Assembly (NCBI GenBank): GCA_036677425.1
Contig: JARFVT010000011.1
Span: forward strand, 1-64,000
Source of the DNA: JARFVT01 sp036677425
Lineage (GTDB): Bacteria; Pseudomonadota; Alphaproteobacteria; UBA8366; Aestuariispiraceae
Direction: 5' to 3'
Length of the DNA stretch: 64,000 bases
Shown in pieces: positions 50,962 to 60,224 of the stretch. A program made the translations under genes and the position numbers. The number at the start of each line of letters is the position of its first letter. Positions within the stretch are counted from its first letter, which is position 1. The notes beneath the pieces are model-generated. The model had not been told where the DNA came from, ran no database searches, and saw only the letters and a list, made by a program, of their open reading frames with translations.

Positions 50962-51921
50962 ATGGCTCGTAATAAAATTGTGCTTGTAGGCGCAGGCAAT
51001 ATCGGTGGCACATTAGCCGTATTAGCAGGCTTAAAAGAATTAGGCGATGTTGTGTTATTTGATATTGCTGAAGGCATACCGCAGGGCAAAGCCCTTGATA
51101 TCGCCGAAGCTGCACCAGTTGAAGGCTTTGATGCTAAAATAAGTGGCAGTAATGATTATGCCGATATTAAAGATGCTGATGTAGTTATTGTTACCGCTGG
51201 TATTGCCAGAAAACCGGGCATGAGCCGTGATGATCTTATTGGTATTAATACCTCGGTAATGAAATCAGTTGGTGCGGGTATTAAAAATAATTGCCCTGAT
51301 GCCTTTGTTATTTGCATAACAAATCCGCTTGATGTGATGGTTGGCGTTCTTCAACGCGCGTCTGGTCTACCAGCGAATAAAGTTGTTGGTATGGCTGGTG
51401 TTCTTGACAGTGCACGTTTCCGTTGTTTCCTCGCCGAAGAATTTAATGTATCGGTCGAAGATGTTACGGCATTTGTTTTAGGTGGGCATGGCGATACCAT
51501 GGTGCCATTGATAAGATATTCTGCTGTTGGCGGTATTCCTGTACCTGATTTAATCGATATGGGTTGGTCGACACAGGAAAAAATAGATAAAATAATACAG
51601 CGCACGAGAGATGGCGGCGCCGAAATTGTCGGCCTGCTTAAAACTGGATCTGCATTTTATGCCCCTGCATCAAGTGCCATTGAAATGGCCGATGCATATT
51701 TAAAAGATAAACGTAAATTATTACCATGTGCGGCGCATTGTTCAGGCGAATATGGCCTTAATGATCTTTATGTCGGTGTTCCTTGTATCATTGGTAAAAA
51801 TGGTGTTGAAAAAATTGTTGAAATTAAGCTTAATGCTGAAGAACAAAAAATGCTCGATCATTCAATCGAGGCGGTTAACGCTTTGTATGAAATCGTTGCA
51901 AAATTAGAAGCTGAAAATTAA
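50962..51921 (+). CDS. mdh: Malate dehydrogenase
   Basis: This 319-residue TCA-cycle enzyme interconverts malate and oxaloacetate with NAD. Motifs: GAGNIGGTLA (residues 8-17), VTAGIARKPGMSRDDLIGIN with the mobile-loop Arg residues, ITNPLDVMV, the catalytic His in VLGGHGDTMVPLIR (about 176), and CAAHCSGEYGLNDLYVGVPC. Length is typical of the alphaproteobacterial LDH-like type. It heads the mdh-sucCD group, with an AAGGAATTT ribosome site. Confidence 0.97.
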   Translation: MARNKIVLVGAGNIGGTLAVLAGLKELGDVVLFDIAEGIPQGKALDIAEAAPVEGFDAKISGSNDYADIKDADVVIVTAGIARKPGMSRDDLIGINTSVMKSVGAGIKNNCPDAFVICITNPLDVMVGVLQRASGLPANKVVGMAGVLDSARFRCFLAEEFNVSVEDVTAFVLGGHGDTMVPLIRYSAVGGIPVPDLIDMGWSTQEKIDKIIQRTRDGGAEIVGLLKTGSAFYAPASSAIEMADAYLKDKRKLLPCAAHCSGEYGLNDLYVGVPCIIGKNGVEKIVEIKLNAEEQKMLDHSIEAVNALYEIVAKLEAEN

Positions 51922-52044
51922 AATTATTTGCTATTTAAAAATCGGGGCAGGGCAGTTCTTGTCTTGATATTTAAATTATTATATTATTAACATGTAATTG
52001 TTATTAATAATTCTAAACTTGAAATTTCAGAAAGCCAGTAAACT

Positions 52045-53196
52045 ATGAATATTCATGAATATCAGGCAAAAGAACTTTTACGTAAATTTGGCAGTGCCGT
52101 GCCAAATGGTAAAGTTGCTTATACTGTTGATGAAGCAGTCCAAGGTGCAAATCAGCTCGGTGGCCCAGTATGGGTTGTTAAATCACAAATTCACGCAGGC
52201 GGTCGCGGTGCAGGTCGTTTTAATGGCGGCGATCCTGATAAGGGCGGCGTTCGTGTCAGTACATCAATTGATGATGTGCGGGAAAATGCCAAGGCAATGC
52301 TTGGTCAGATACTTGTTACCAAACAAACTGGTGCTGCTGGCAAGCAAGTTAAACGGCTTTATATCGAAGAAGGTTGTGATATTGCCCGTGAAATGTATCT
52401 AAGCCTGTTGATTGACCGCGCCACATCACGGGTTATCATTATGGCCTCGACCGAAGGCGGTATGGAGATTGAAGAAGTCGCCGAAAAAACGCCTGAAAAA
52501 ATAATTAAGTTAATTATTGACCCTGCAACGGGCATATCTTGTTTTCATTGTCGTAAGATTGCCTTTGCCCTTGGACTTGAAGGCGCGCAAATTAAATCGG
52601 CAACTAAATTCTTAATGGCAATGTATAAGGCATTCATTGATTTAGATGCCAGCATGGTTGAGATTAATCCATTGGTAGTAACAGGCAAAGGCGATGTTAT
52701 TGCCCTTGATGCCAAAATGGATTTTGATGATAATGCCTTATTTCGTCATCCAGATATTTCCGATATGCGCGATCCCGATGAAGAAGACCCTGCGGAATTA
52801 GAAGCCGCCAAACATGAACTTAATTATATTAAGCTTGATGGCGCAATCGGTTGCATGGTTAATGGCGCAGGCCTTGCCATGGCGACCATGGATATTATTC
52901 AATTAAAAGGCGGCACACCCGCCAATTTCCTTGATGTTGGCGGCGGGGCCACTACTGAACGCGTTACCAAGGCCTTTAAAATTATTTTATCAGATCCCAA
53001 TGTTGAGGGTATTTTAGTTAATATTTTTGGCGGCATAATGCGTTGTGATGTAATCGCCGAAGGCGTGGTTGGCGCGGCACGCGAAGTGTCATTACATGTG
53101 CCACTTGTGGTTCGCCTTGAAGGCACGAATGTCAAACAAGGTAAAAAAATCATGGCGGAAAGTGGCTTGCCAATTATTTCTGCTGATAATTTGTAA
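52045..53196 (+). CDS. sucC: Succinyl-CoA synthetase beta subunit, C-terminally shortened by an in-frame TAA
   Basis: The product has 383 residues, against about 388-400 in relatives. ATP-grasp motifs are present: VVKSQIHAGGRGAGRF, MVEINPLVVTGKGDVIALDA, then GCMVNGAGLAMATMDIIQLK and the nucleotide-site block VNIFGGIMRCDVIAEGV. After SADNL a TAA stops the frame at 53194-53196. The same frame continues DAAEKIVAAVKEAS to TAA at 53239-53241, which is exactly the conserved C-terminal helix of SucC. The remaining enzyme may still work. The missing segment also carries the ribosome site of sucD (GAAGGAGG). Confidence 0.92.
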   Translation: MNIHEYQAKELLRKFGSAVPNGKVAYTVDEAVQGANQLGGPVWVVKSQIHAGGRGAGRFNGGDPDKGGVRVSTSIDDVRENAKAMLGQILVTKQTGAAGKQVKRLYIEEGCDIAREMYLSLLIDRATSRVIIMASTEGGMEIEEVAEKTPEKIIKLIIDPATGISCFHCRKIAFALGLEGAQIKSATKFLMAMYKAFIDLDASMVEINPLVVTGKGDVIALDAKMDFDDNALFRHPDISDMRDPDEEDPAELEAAKHELNYIKLDGAIGCMVNGAGLAMATMDIIQLKGGTPANFLDVGGGATTERVTKAFKIILSDPNVEGILVNIFGGIMRCDVIAEGVVGAAREVSLHVPLVVRLEGTNVKQGKKIMAESGLPIISADNL

Positions 53197-53240
53197 GATG
53201 CCGCCGAAAAAATTGTCGCGGCAGTGAAGGAGGCAAGCTA

Positions 53241-54116
53241 ATGTCTGTACTTATTGGTCGTGATACAAAAGTAATTTGTCAGGGTTTTACTGGCGCACAA
53301 GGAACTTTTCATTCTGAACAAGCAATCGCCTATGGCACAAAAATGGTTGGTGGCGTAACGCCGGGCAAAGGCGGGACAAAACATCTTGATTTACCCGTTT
53401 ATAATACGGTGCATGAAGCCGTTGATCGGACTGGTGCTAATGCCACTGTGATTTATGTGCCGCCACCCTTTGCTGCTGATGCAATTTTAGAAGCAATCGA
53501 TGCGGAAATTGAATTAGCAGTTTGCATTACCGAGGGCATTCCCGTGATGGATATGGTCAAGGTCAAGCGCGCGCTTAGCGGTTCTAAGACTAGGTTAATC
53601 GGCCCGAACTGCCCTGGAATTATAACTCCTGATCAATGCAAAATTGGTATTATGCCGGGGCATATTCATCAACCAGGTAAAATTGGTGTAGTGTCAAGAT
53701 CTGGCACATTGACTTATGAGGCGGTTGGTCAAACAACTGCGGTTGGTCTTGGTCAAACCACATGTATTGGTATTGGCGGCGACCCTGTTAATGGTACAAA
53801 TTTTATTGATTGTCTGGAATTATTTTTGGCTGATGATGAAACATTGGGTATTATTATGATCGGCGAGATTGGCGGCACTGCGGAAGAAGAGGCAGCGCAA
53901 TTCATCAAAGATAATAGCGTTAAAAAACCAGTTGTTGGTTTCATTGCGGGTACAACCGCGCCTCCGGGTAAGCGTATGGGGCATGCTGGTGCGATTGTTT
54001 CTGGTGGGCAAGGAACTGCGGAATCAAAGATTGAGGCAATGCGATCTGCGGGTATTACCGTATCGGAAAGCCCGTCCGCATTAGGGGCAACCATGCTAAA
54101 GGTTATGAATTCCTAG
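53241..54116 (+). CDS. sucD: Succinyl-CoA synthetase alpha subunit
   Basis: This 291-residue subunit carries the phosphorylated His: GHAGAIVSGGQGTAESKIEA (about 243-262). The CoA-binding domain contains VICQGFTGAQGTFHSEQAIA (about 11-30) and RLIGPNCPGIITPDQCKIGI. A strong GGAGG site lies in the tail of the sucC frame. A terminator follows at 54128-54158, so mdh/sucC/sucD form a separate transcript from sucAB. Confidence 0.98.
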   Translation: MSVLIGRDTKVICQGFTGAQGTFHSEQAIAYGTKMVGGVTPGKGGTKHLDLPVYNTVHEAVDRTGANATVIYVPPPFAADAILEAIDAEIELAVCITEGIPVMDMVKVKRALSGSKTRLIGPNCPGIITPDQCKIGIMPGHIHQPGKIGVVSRSGTLTYEAVGQTTAVGLGQTTCIGIGGDPVNGTNFIDCLELFLADDETLGIIMIGEIGGTAEEEAAQFIKDNSVKKPVVGFIAGTTAPPGKRMGHAGAIVSGGQGTAESKIEAMRSAGITVSESPSALGATMLKVMNS

Positions 54117-54127
54117 TTAATATTTTT

Positions 54128-54158
54128 AAAAGCCCGAAAAATTTTCGGGCTTTTTTTA
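54128..54158 (+). terminator. Rho-independent terminator after sucD
   Basis: AAAGCCCGAAAA pairs with TTTTCGGGCTTT across a one- to few-nt loop and is followed by a T-run (TTTTTTT at 54151-54157). It separates mdh-sucCD from sucAB. Confidence 0.9.
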
Positions 54159-54270
54159 ATTAGTTAGCAATTTTCATTAAGGATGTGTAAAGTTTATTTT
54201 ATGTATAGTTATAAAATTAGATAATTTTAAAAATTAAAAACATGACAGAAAACCGTTGGGGAGCATAATA

Positions 54271-57228
54271 ATGAGCTATATTGGTGATACATCGCCTTTA
54301 TTTCAAGCGAATGAAACATATATATCAGAATTATATGATCGTTATAAAAAAGACCCAAAATTAATTGAAGATGATTGGGCAGATTTTTTTGAAGCCTTAG
54401 GTCAAGATGAGCTTGATTTAATGGTCAATGATATCGGCCCAAGTTGGGGTAGTAGCCAAACCAAAATAATTGGCGGTAAAATCAGTCAAAAATCACTTTC
54501 AGATAGCTTTACCGATGATAAACAATATGGCACGCCATTAGAAGAAATTATGGCACAGTTAAAAAATGCTGCCATGCCTACGACTAATGCGGAACAAATA
54601 CGCGAAGCAACGCTTGATTCTATTCGTGCCTTAATGCTTATTAGGGCCTATCGAATGCGCGGTCATATGCATGCAGATCTTGACCCATTGGGGTTGGAGC
54701 ATCGTGATCACCATCCAGAACTTGATCCAGAAAAATATGGTTTTGAAGAAAAAGATTTTGATCGACCTATATTTATTAATTATTATTTAGGATTAGAAAT
54801 TGCCAGTATTCGCGAGATAATAAATATTTGCAAACAAACATATTGCGGTTCAATTGGTGTCGAATTCCTGCATATTCAAGACCCAGATGAAAAATCTTGG
54901 ATTCAAGAACGTATGGAAAGCAGTCGTAATCGCAATAGCTTTACCGATTTAGGGCGTAAAACTATTTTAGAACGCTTGACCCATGCCGATGTATTTGAAA
55001 ATTATCTCGATAAGAAATACCGTGGCACTAAACGCTTTGGCCTTGATGGTGGTGAATCATTAGTGCCAATGTTAGAGCAAATATTTAAACGTGGTGCACA
55101 GCTTGGCTTGGAAGAAGTTGTGCTTGGCATGGCGCATCGCGGGCGGTTAAACTTATTGGCAAATGTCATGTGCAAGCCTTACCGCGCAATTTTTTCAGAA
55201 TTTGCTGGTGCATCGGCAAACCCTGAATATGTGCAAGGTTCTGGTGATGTTAAATATCATCTGGGAACTTCATCAGATCGTGAATTTGATGGTAAAACTG
55301 TGCATTTATCGCTTGCCGCTAATCCTAGTCATCTTGAATGCGTTAATACGGTCGTGCTTGGCAAGGTTCGGGCAAAACAAGACCAGCGCGGCGATATGGA
55401 GCGAGAAAAAGTCATTGGTTTATTATTGCATGGCGATGCAGCATTCATTGGTCAGGGCATTGTTGCGGAAACATTTTTATTGTCGCAATTAAATGGTTAT
55501 AAAACTGGTGGTACGATACATATTGCCATTAATAATCAAATTGGCTTTACTACGGCACCGGCACATTCAAGATCCTCACCATATTGTTCTGATATGGCTA
55601 AAACCATTGATGCGCCAGTATTCCATGTGAATGGCGATGACCCAGAAGCATGCGTGCATGTTGCAAGATTAGCTATTGAATATCGGCAAAAATTTAAAAA
55701 AGATGTGGTGATTGATATGTGGTGTTATCGTCGCCATGGTCATAATGAAGGCGATGAACCGATGTTCACCCAACCAGCCATGTATAAAGCCATTGCAAAT
55801 CATCCGCGCACAAGACAAATATATGCGGAACGTTTGGAAAGAGAAGGCGCGTTAAAGCCAAATGAAGCACAAAAAATGACTGATGATTTCACTGCTTATT
55901 TGGATGAAGAATTTAACGCTAGTAAATCATATAAACCAAATAAAGCCGATTGGTTCGAAGGTAAATGGGCGGGGTTAGAGCTTGCTAGCGGTGAAGCAAG
56001 GCGCGGTGAAACTGGTGCTATTTCTGAATTATTACACGAAGTTGGTCATGTTATTTCTGAAATACCACAAAATTTTACTATTCATTCAAAATTAGCGCGA
56101 CAGCTTAAAAATAAACGTAAAATGATTGAAACTGGAGAAGGTATCGATTGGGGGACAGCCGAAGCATTAGCATTTGGAACGTTGCTTTGTGAATCAACGC
56201 CAATTCGTTTGTCGGGTGAAGATTGTGAACGCGGTACATTTTCACAACGCCATTCGGTATTTGTTAATCAGGATAATGATAGTAAATATACACCGTTAAA
56301 TAAAATAAAACTAGGCCAAGCTCAATTTGAAGTTATTGATAGCCCGTTATCTGAATTTGGCCTGCTTGGATTTGAATATGGTTATGCCAGCGCCGAACCA
56401 AATTCATTGGTTATCTGGGAAGCACAGTTTGGTGATTTTGCCAATGGCGCACAGGTTATAATTGATCAATTCATTGCTAGTGGCGAGTCAAAATGGTTGC
56501 GTATGTGTGGTTTGGTTATGTTATTACCGCATGGTTATGAAGGCCAAGGACCTGAACATTCCAGCGCTAGATTAGAACGTTATTTGCAATTATCTGCCGA
56601 TGATAATTGGCAAGTTTGCAATTGTACAACTCCCGCCAATTATTATCATGTCTTGCGTCGTCAAGTTCATCGTAATTTTAGAAAACCATTAATTTTAATG
56701 ACGCCAAAATCATTATTACGTCATAAGGCTTGTATCTCAAAATTAGATGAATTTGCCGAAGGCACAACCTTCCATCGCATCTTATGGGATCATTTAGAGG
56801 GCAGCGATAAGATTGTCAAAGATAAGGACATAAAGCGTGTGGTTATGTGTTCTGGTAAAATTTATTATGATTTGGTCGAGGAACGCGAAAAGCGCGGTAT
56901 TAAAAATATTTATATTTTACGTGTGGAACAAATTTATCCATTTCCTTTCACTGCTGCAAATACTGAACTTTCAAGATTTCCTAATGCCGAAGTTATATGG
57001 TGTCAGGAAGAACCAGAAAACAACGGCTCATGGTCTTTTGTTGACCGTCGAATTGAACGTGTTTTGGGCGATATTAACCATAAGGTTAATCAACGTCCAC
57101 GCTATATCGGTCGCAAAGCGTCGGCATCGCCTGCAACAGGAAGTGCCGCACGTCATAAGCTCGAACAAGCTAATATATGTGATCAGGCTTTATCATTGGT
57201 GAAATTGGGTAAGAATAAAAATACATAA
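54271..57228 (+). CDS. sucA: 2-oxoglutarate dehydrogenase E1 component
   Basis: This thiamine-diphosphate enzyme of about 985 residues decarboxylates 2-oxoglutarate. Motifs: the N-terminal E2-binding segment (ELYDRYKKDPKLIEDDWADF), then RYRGTKRF-like YRGTKRFGLDGGESLVPMLE, MAHRGRLNLLANVMCKP, the ThDP site HVNGDDPEACVHVARLA and WCYRRHGHNEGDEP, and the C-terminal QEEPENNGSWSFVDRRIERV. Start ATG 54271 is chosen for the GGGGAG site 7 nt upstream; an in-frame TTG exists at 54256. It is followed by sucB after a strong hairpin. Confidence 0.98.
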   Translation: MSYIGDTSPLFQANETYISELYDRYKKDPKLIEDDWADFFEALGQDELDLMVNDIGPSWGSSQTKIIGGKISQKSLSDSFTDDKQYGTPLEEIMAQLKNAAMPTTNAEQIREATLDSIRALMLIRAYRMRGHMHADLDPLGLEHRDHHPELDPEKYGFEEKDFDRPIFINYYLGLEIASIREIINICKQTYCGSIGVEFLHIQDPDEKSWIQERMESSRNRNSFTDLGRKTILERLTHADVFENYLDKKYRGTKRFGLDGGESLVPMLEQIFKRGAQLGLEEVVLGMAHRGRLNLLANVMCKPYRAIFSEFAGASANPEYVQGSGDVKYHLGTSSDREFDGKTVHLSLAANPSHLECVNTVVLGKVRAKQDQRGDMEREKVIGLLLHGDAAFIGQGIVAETFLLSQLNGYKTGGTIHIAINNQIGFTTAPAHSRSSPYCSDMAKTIDAPVFHVNGDDPEACVHVARLAIEYRQKFKKDVVIDMWCYRRHGHNEGDEPMFTQPAMYKAIANHPRTRQIYAERLEREGALKPNEAQKMTDDFTAYLDEEFNASKSYKPNKADWFEGKWAGLELASGEARRGETGAISELLHEVGHVISEIPQNFTIHSKLARQLKNKRKMIETGEGIDWGTAEALAFGTLLCESTPIRLSGEDCERGTFSQRHSVFVNQDNDSKYTPLNKIKLGQAQFEVIDSPLSEFGLLGFEYGYASAEPNSLVIWEAQFGDFANGAQVIIDQFIASGESKWLRMCGLVMLLPHGYEGQGPEHSSARLERYLQLSADDNWQVCNCTTPANYYHVLRRQVHRNFRKPLILMTPKSLLRHKACISKLDEFAEGTTFHRILWDHLEGSDKIVKDKDIKRVVMCSGKIYYDLVEEREKRGIKNIYILRVEQIYPFPFTAANTELSRFPNAEVIWCQEEPENNGSWSFVDRRIERVLGDINHKVNQRPRYIGRKASASPATGSAARHKLEQANICDQALSLVKLGKNKNT

Positions 57229-57243
57229 TCTTAAGCAAAAAAA

Positions 57244-57280
57244 CCTCCTATCATTGATTAGTTTAATCAATGGTAGGAGG
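57244..57280 (+). promoter_or_regulatory. 17-bp intercistronic hairpin between sucA and sucB
   Basis: CCTCCTATCATTGATTA (57244-57260) pairs with TAATCAATGGTAGGAGG (57264-57280), all 17 positions paired including one G-U, with a 3-nt loop. No T-run follows, so it is not a standard terminator. The 3' arm ends in AGGAGG, but the sucB ribosome site (GGAG at 57283-57286) lies just outside. It may protect the sucA 3' end or set the E1:E2 ratio. Confidence 0.75.
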
Positions 57281-57294
57281 TAGGAGAGTAAAAT

Positions 57295-58548
57295 ATGTCA
57301 ACAGATATTATAGTACCAATATTAGGTGAATCAGTTAGCGAAGCCACAGTTATAAAATGGTTTAAGGCGGTTGGTGAAGCAATTGCCATTGATGAAGCCT
57401 TGGTTGAGCTTGAAACAGAAAAAGTTACAATCGAAGTGCCATCACCCGTGGCAGGGGTTGTTTCTGCAATCATTGTTGTTATTGATAGCGATGTGGAAGT
57501 TGGCGCATTATTATGCCAAATTGATGAAGGCGCAACGGCTGCACCAGCGGCGTCTGCACCAGCTGCGGATATGCCAGCGGCGGCGGCCTCTAATATAACG
57601 GAAAACAGCCCGCATTTATCACCAGCACCTGCAAAAATGGTTGCAGAAAATAATTTAAATGCGGCACAAATTCCAGCTACAGGTGGTAAGGGCAATATAA
57701 CCAAGGGCGATGTGCAATCATTCATGCAAAATGCTACTGCTGCGCCAGTGGAAAAATCTAGCGGTGCTGGTAATTCTAAGTCTACGGCAAATGTTAAGCC
57801 ACCAGTTCCTGTTTATGAGGCATTAGGCGATCGTCCGCTTGATCCACGCGGAGAAGAGCGTGTTAAAATGCCAAAATTGCGTAAAGTAATCGCAACAAGG
57901 CTTAAAGAAGCACAAAATACTGCGGCTATGCTGACAACATTTAATGAAATTGATATGACTAATCTGATGGAATTACGTAGCGATTATAAAGAAAAATTCC
58001 TTAAAAAACACAATGTTAAGCTTGGTTTTATGAGCTTTTTTGTCAAGGCAGCGGTGGTTGTATTAAAAGAATTCCCTTCGGTTAATGCAGAAATTTATGG
58101 CGATCAAATAATATATAAAAATTATTATGATATTGGTATCGCGGTTGGCACGCCACAAGGGCTTGTTGTGCCAGTGTTACGCGATGCGGATAAATTAAGT
58201 TTTGCCGGTATCGAAGGTGCGATTGCAGATTTTGGCAAGCGGGCGCGCGAAGGTAAAATTACCATGGCAGAAATGATGGGTGGAACATATACTATCACAA
58301 ATGGTGGTGTGTTTGGATCATTATTGTCAACGCCAATATTAAATCCGCCACAATCTGGTATTTTAGGCATGCATAAAATTCAAAAACGACCAATTTGCGA
58401 CGATAATGGTGAAATAATTATTGGTAATATGATGTATGTGGCGCAATCATACGATCATCGTATAATCGATGGTCGTGAAGCGGTAACATTCTTGGTGCGT
58501 CTTAAAGAATGTTTAGAAGACCCCGCGCGGTTGTTAATTGATGTTTAA
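57295..58548 (+). CDS. sucB: 2-oxoglutarate dehydrogenase E2 component (dihydrolipoyl succinyltransferase)
   Basis: The product has 417 residues. N-terminal lipoyl domain with the lipoylated Lys in LVELETEKVTIEVPSP (about residue 43). An Ala/Pro-rich linker follows (AAPAASAPAADMPAAAAS), then a peripheral subunit-binding domain (SPAPAKMVAENNLNAAQIPA, KGNITKGDV). The catalytic domain ends with the active-site YDHRIIDGREAVTFL (about 386). It lies 66 bp after sucA. No E3 gene directly follows. Confidence 0.97.
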   Translation: MSTDIIVPILGESVSEATVIKWFKAVGEAIAIDEALVELETEKVTIEVPSPVAGVVSAIIVVIDSDVEVGALLCQIDEGATAAPAASAPAADMPAAAASNITENSPHLSPAPAKMVAENNLNAAQIPATGGKGNITKGDVQSFMQNATAAPVEKSSGAGNSKSTANVKPPVPVYEALGDRPLDPRGEERVKMPKLRKVIATRLKEAQNTAAMLTTFNEIDMTNLMELRSDYKEKFLKKHNVKLGFMSFFVKAAVVVLKEFPSVNAEIYGDQIIYKNYYDIGIAVGTPQGLVVPVLRDADKLSFAGIEGAIADFGKRAREGKITMAEMMGGTYTITNGGVFGSLLSTPILNPPQSGILGMHKIQKRPICDDNGEIIIGNMMYVAQSYDHRIIDGREAVTFLVRLKECLEDPARLLIDV

Positions 58549-58590
58549 ATTTAACCAATATAACAATAAGTGATTTAATATATATAATAT

Positions 58591-59205
58591 TCAACCGCTA
58601 ACCCATATGTCATAGCGTATGGATTTACCGGTTATTTGATGAGATTTAGGCCGATTGGCGTTAATTGATGATGATTTTTGTGGCCATTTAACAATCACCC
58701 GTTTGCTGGCACAAGATAATGCAATCTGCATTAATTGATCACTATCATTATCAACACCAACCATTTGGCGAATTTGGCGCATTTCCTTCTTGACTAATGC
58801 ACTGTTTTTTCTCTCTGGGTGCATTGGGTCGATTAATATTATTTCTGGCTTTAATATGGGTAATATTTGTATGGCATCACCTTGTAATAAGGTCATGCGC
58901 GCCATAACCTTTGCAATATGACCGCCTGCGGATACTGCGCTTGCCATGGCGTTAAGTAATAATTGCTGCATAACCGCGTCACGTTCAATCATTATGACGT
59001 GAAATCCAAGCGAGGCCATTAAAAAAGCATCACGACCAAGACCTGCGGTTGCATCGACTATCACGGGCTGTGTTTTTGATTTTTTGACTTTTATGCCGAT
59101 GGCTTTTGCAAGCGCGTTATTGCCGTTGCCATATTTAAAACGATGCCCCACTGCGCCGCCTAAAAAATCGCAAGTTAAATCATCAATATTTAATTTACCT
59201 TCCAC
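58591..59205 (-). CDS. rsmJ: 16S rRNA guanine-N2 methyltransferase (RsmJ-like)
   Basis: This 204-residue SAM methyltransferase shows the RsmJ pattern: VDATAGLGRDAFLMASLGFH (SAM motif, about residues 50-69), VIMIERDAVMQQLLLNAM, ILIDPMHPERKNSALVKKEM (catalytic DPMxP) and RVIVKWPQKSS. RsmJ methylates G1516 of 16S rRNA. The GTG start directly follows the korB stop TGA, so translation is likely coupled to korB. Confidence 0.82.
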   Translation of the reverse strand: MEGKLNIDDLTCDFLGGAVGHRFKYGNGNNALAKAIGIKVKKSKTQPVIVDATAGLGRDAFLMASLGFHVIMIERDAVMQQLLLNAMASAVSAGGHIAKVMARMTLLQGDAIQILPILKPEIILIDPMHPERKNSALVKKEMRQIRQMVGVDNDSDQLMQIALSCASKRVIVKWPQKSSSINANRPKSHQITGKSIRYDIWVSG

Positions 59206-60222
59206 TCAATCAATAGACCAAACATAACCACTATTCATTAAATCTTGAAGATTTGCAGGGTTTTTTGTCGCATCATTCATGGCTTTATCCATCACAATGT
59301 CATAGGCATCGGCGGATTGACAATATATAACCCCCATGGCAACGGGAAAATCTGGCGCATCCATGCCAGCCAACATTGTTGCCATTATTTTATTTTCCAC
59401 ATCATGAATTAATATATCATCCATATTAATTCCATCCTCACCGATAGTGATAATTTCTAATTCCAGCGATTTTGGCTTTAATCGCAATCCCTTATCACCA
59501 TTATCACCAAATAACATTGGTTTTCCATGCTCTAAATATATCTGTGCATTTTTTGAATTGCCCTTATCCATAATATGGCTGAATACACCATCATTATAGA
59601 CAATGCAATTTTGTAAAATTTCTACAAAGCTTGTACCAATATGTAATCTTGCGGCTTTCATTACCGCGATTAATTCTTTTATTTTAATATCACCGGCGCG
59701 CGCAATAAATTTTGCACCTGCGCCAATTGCCAAGCTTAGGGCATGCATTGGTTGTTCAATTGAACCATGTGGTGATGATGGTGAATTAGTTCCCTTTTTT
59801 GAAGTTGGCGAATATTGGCCTTTGGTTAAGCCATAAATTTCATTATTAAACATTAAATATTGGCAATTAACATTGCGCCGCAATAAATGAATTAAATGAT
59901 TGCCACCAATTGAAAGCGCATCGCCATCGCCGCCAACTATCCAGACATCTAAATCTGGATTGGCTAATTTAAGCCCTGTTGCGATGGTGGCGGCACGACC
60001 ATGGATTGTGTGAAAACCATATGTAGCCATATAATAAGGAAAACGCGCGGCACAACCAATGCCAGATACAAATACGGTTTTTGAAATATCGGCCTGAATT
60101 TTTGCCATCATGCTTTGCATTGCCATAACAATGGCATAATCGCCACATCCAGGACAACAACGAACTTCTTGATCAGTGGCATATTCTTTTGGTTTTAATG
60201 GGGTTGGGGTCATATCATTCAT
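59206..60222 (-). CDS. korB: 2-oxoglutarate:ferredoxin oxidoreductase beta subunit
   Basis: This 338-residue ThDP-binding subunit has Cys motif RCCPGCGDYAIV (about 22-33), GIGCAARFPYYMATYGFHTI, the ThDP/Mg site WIVGGDGDALSIGGNHLIHL and FNNEIYGLTKGQYSPTSKKG. With KorA it converts 2-oxoglutarate plus CoA to succinyl-CoA, reducing ferredoxin. It starts 3 bp after korA. The enzyme type is oxygen-sensitive in many, though not all, organisms. Confidence 0.95.
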   Translation of the reverse strand: MNDMTPTPLKPKEYATDQEVRCCPGCGDYAIVMAMQSMMAKIQADISKTVFVSGIGCAARFPYYMATYGFHTIHGRAATIATGLKLANPDLDVWIVGGDGDALSIGGNHLIHLLRRNVNCQYLMFNNEIYGLTKGQYSPTSKKGTNSPSSPHGSIEQPMHALSLAIGAGAKFIARAGDIKIKELIAVMKAARLHIGTSFVEILQNCIVYNDGVFSHIMDKGNSKNAQIYLEHGKPMLFGDNGDKGLRLKPKSLELEIITIGEDGINMDDILIHDVENKIMATMLAGMDAPDFPVAMGVIYCQSADAYDIVMDKAMNDATKNPANLQDLMNSGYVWSID

Positions 60223-60224
60223 TT

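Noticed and set aside
7283..53196. Genetic-code reassignment to explain several in-frame stops
   Set aside because: TAG (protease), TGA and TAA (IS orfB), TAA (sucC, two membrane and unknown genes) all occur as lesions, while many intact core genes end with TAA, TAG or TGA normally. No single codon explains the pattern.
54116..54256. Single mdh-sucCDAB operon
   Set aside because: A strong intrinsic terminator at 54128-54158 separates sucD from sucA, so two transcripts are more likely.
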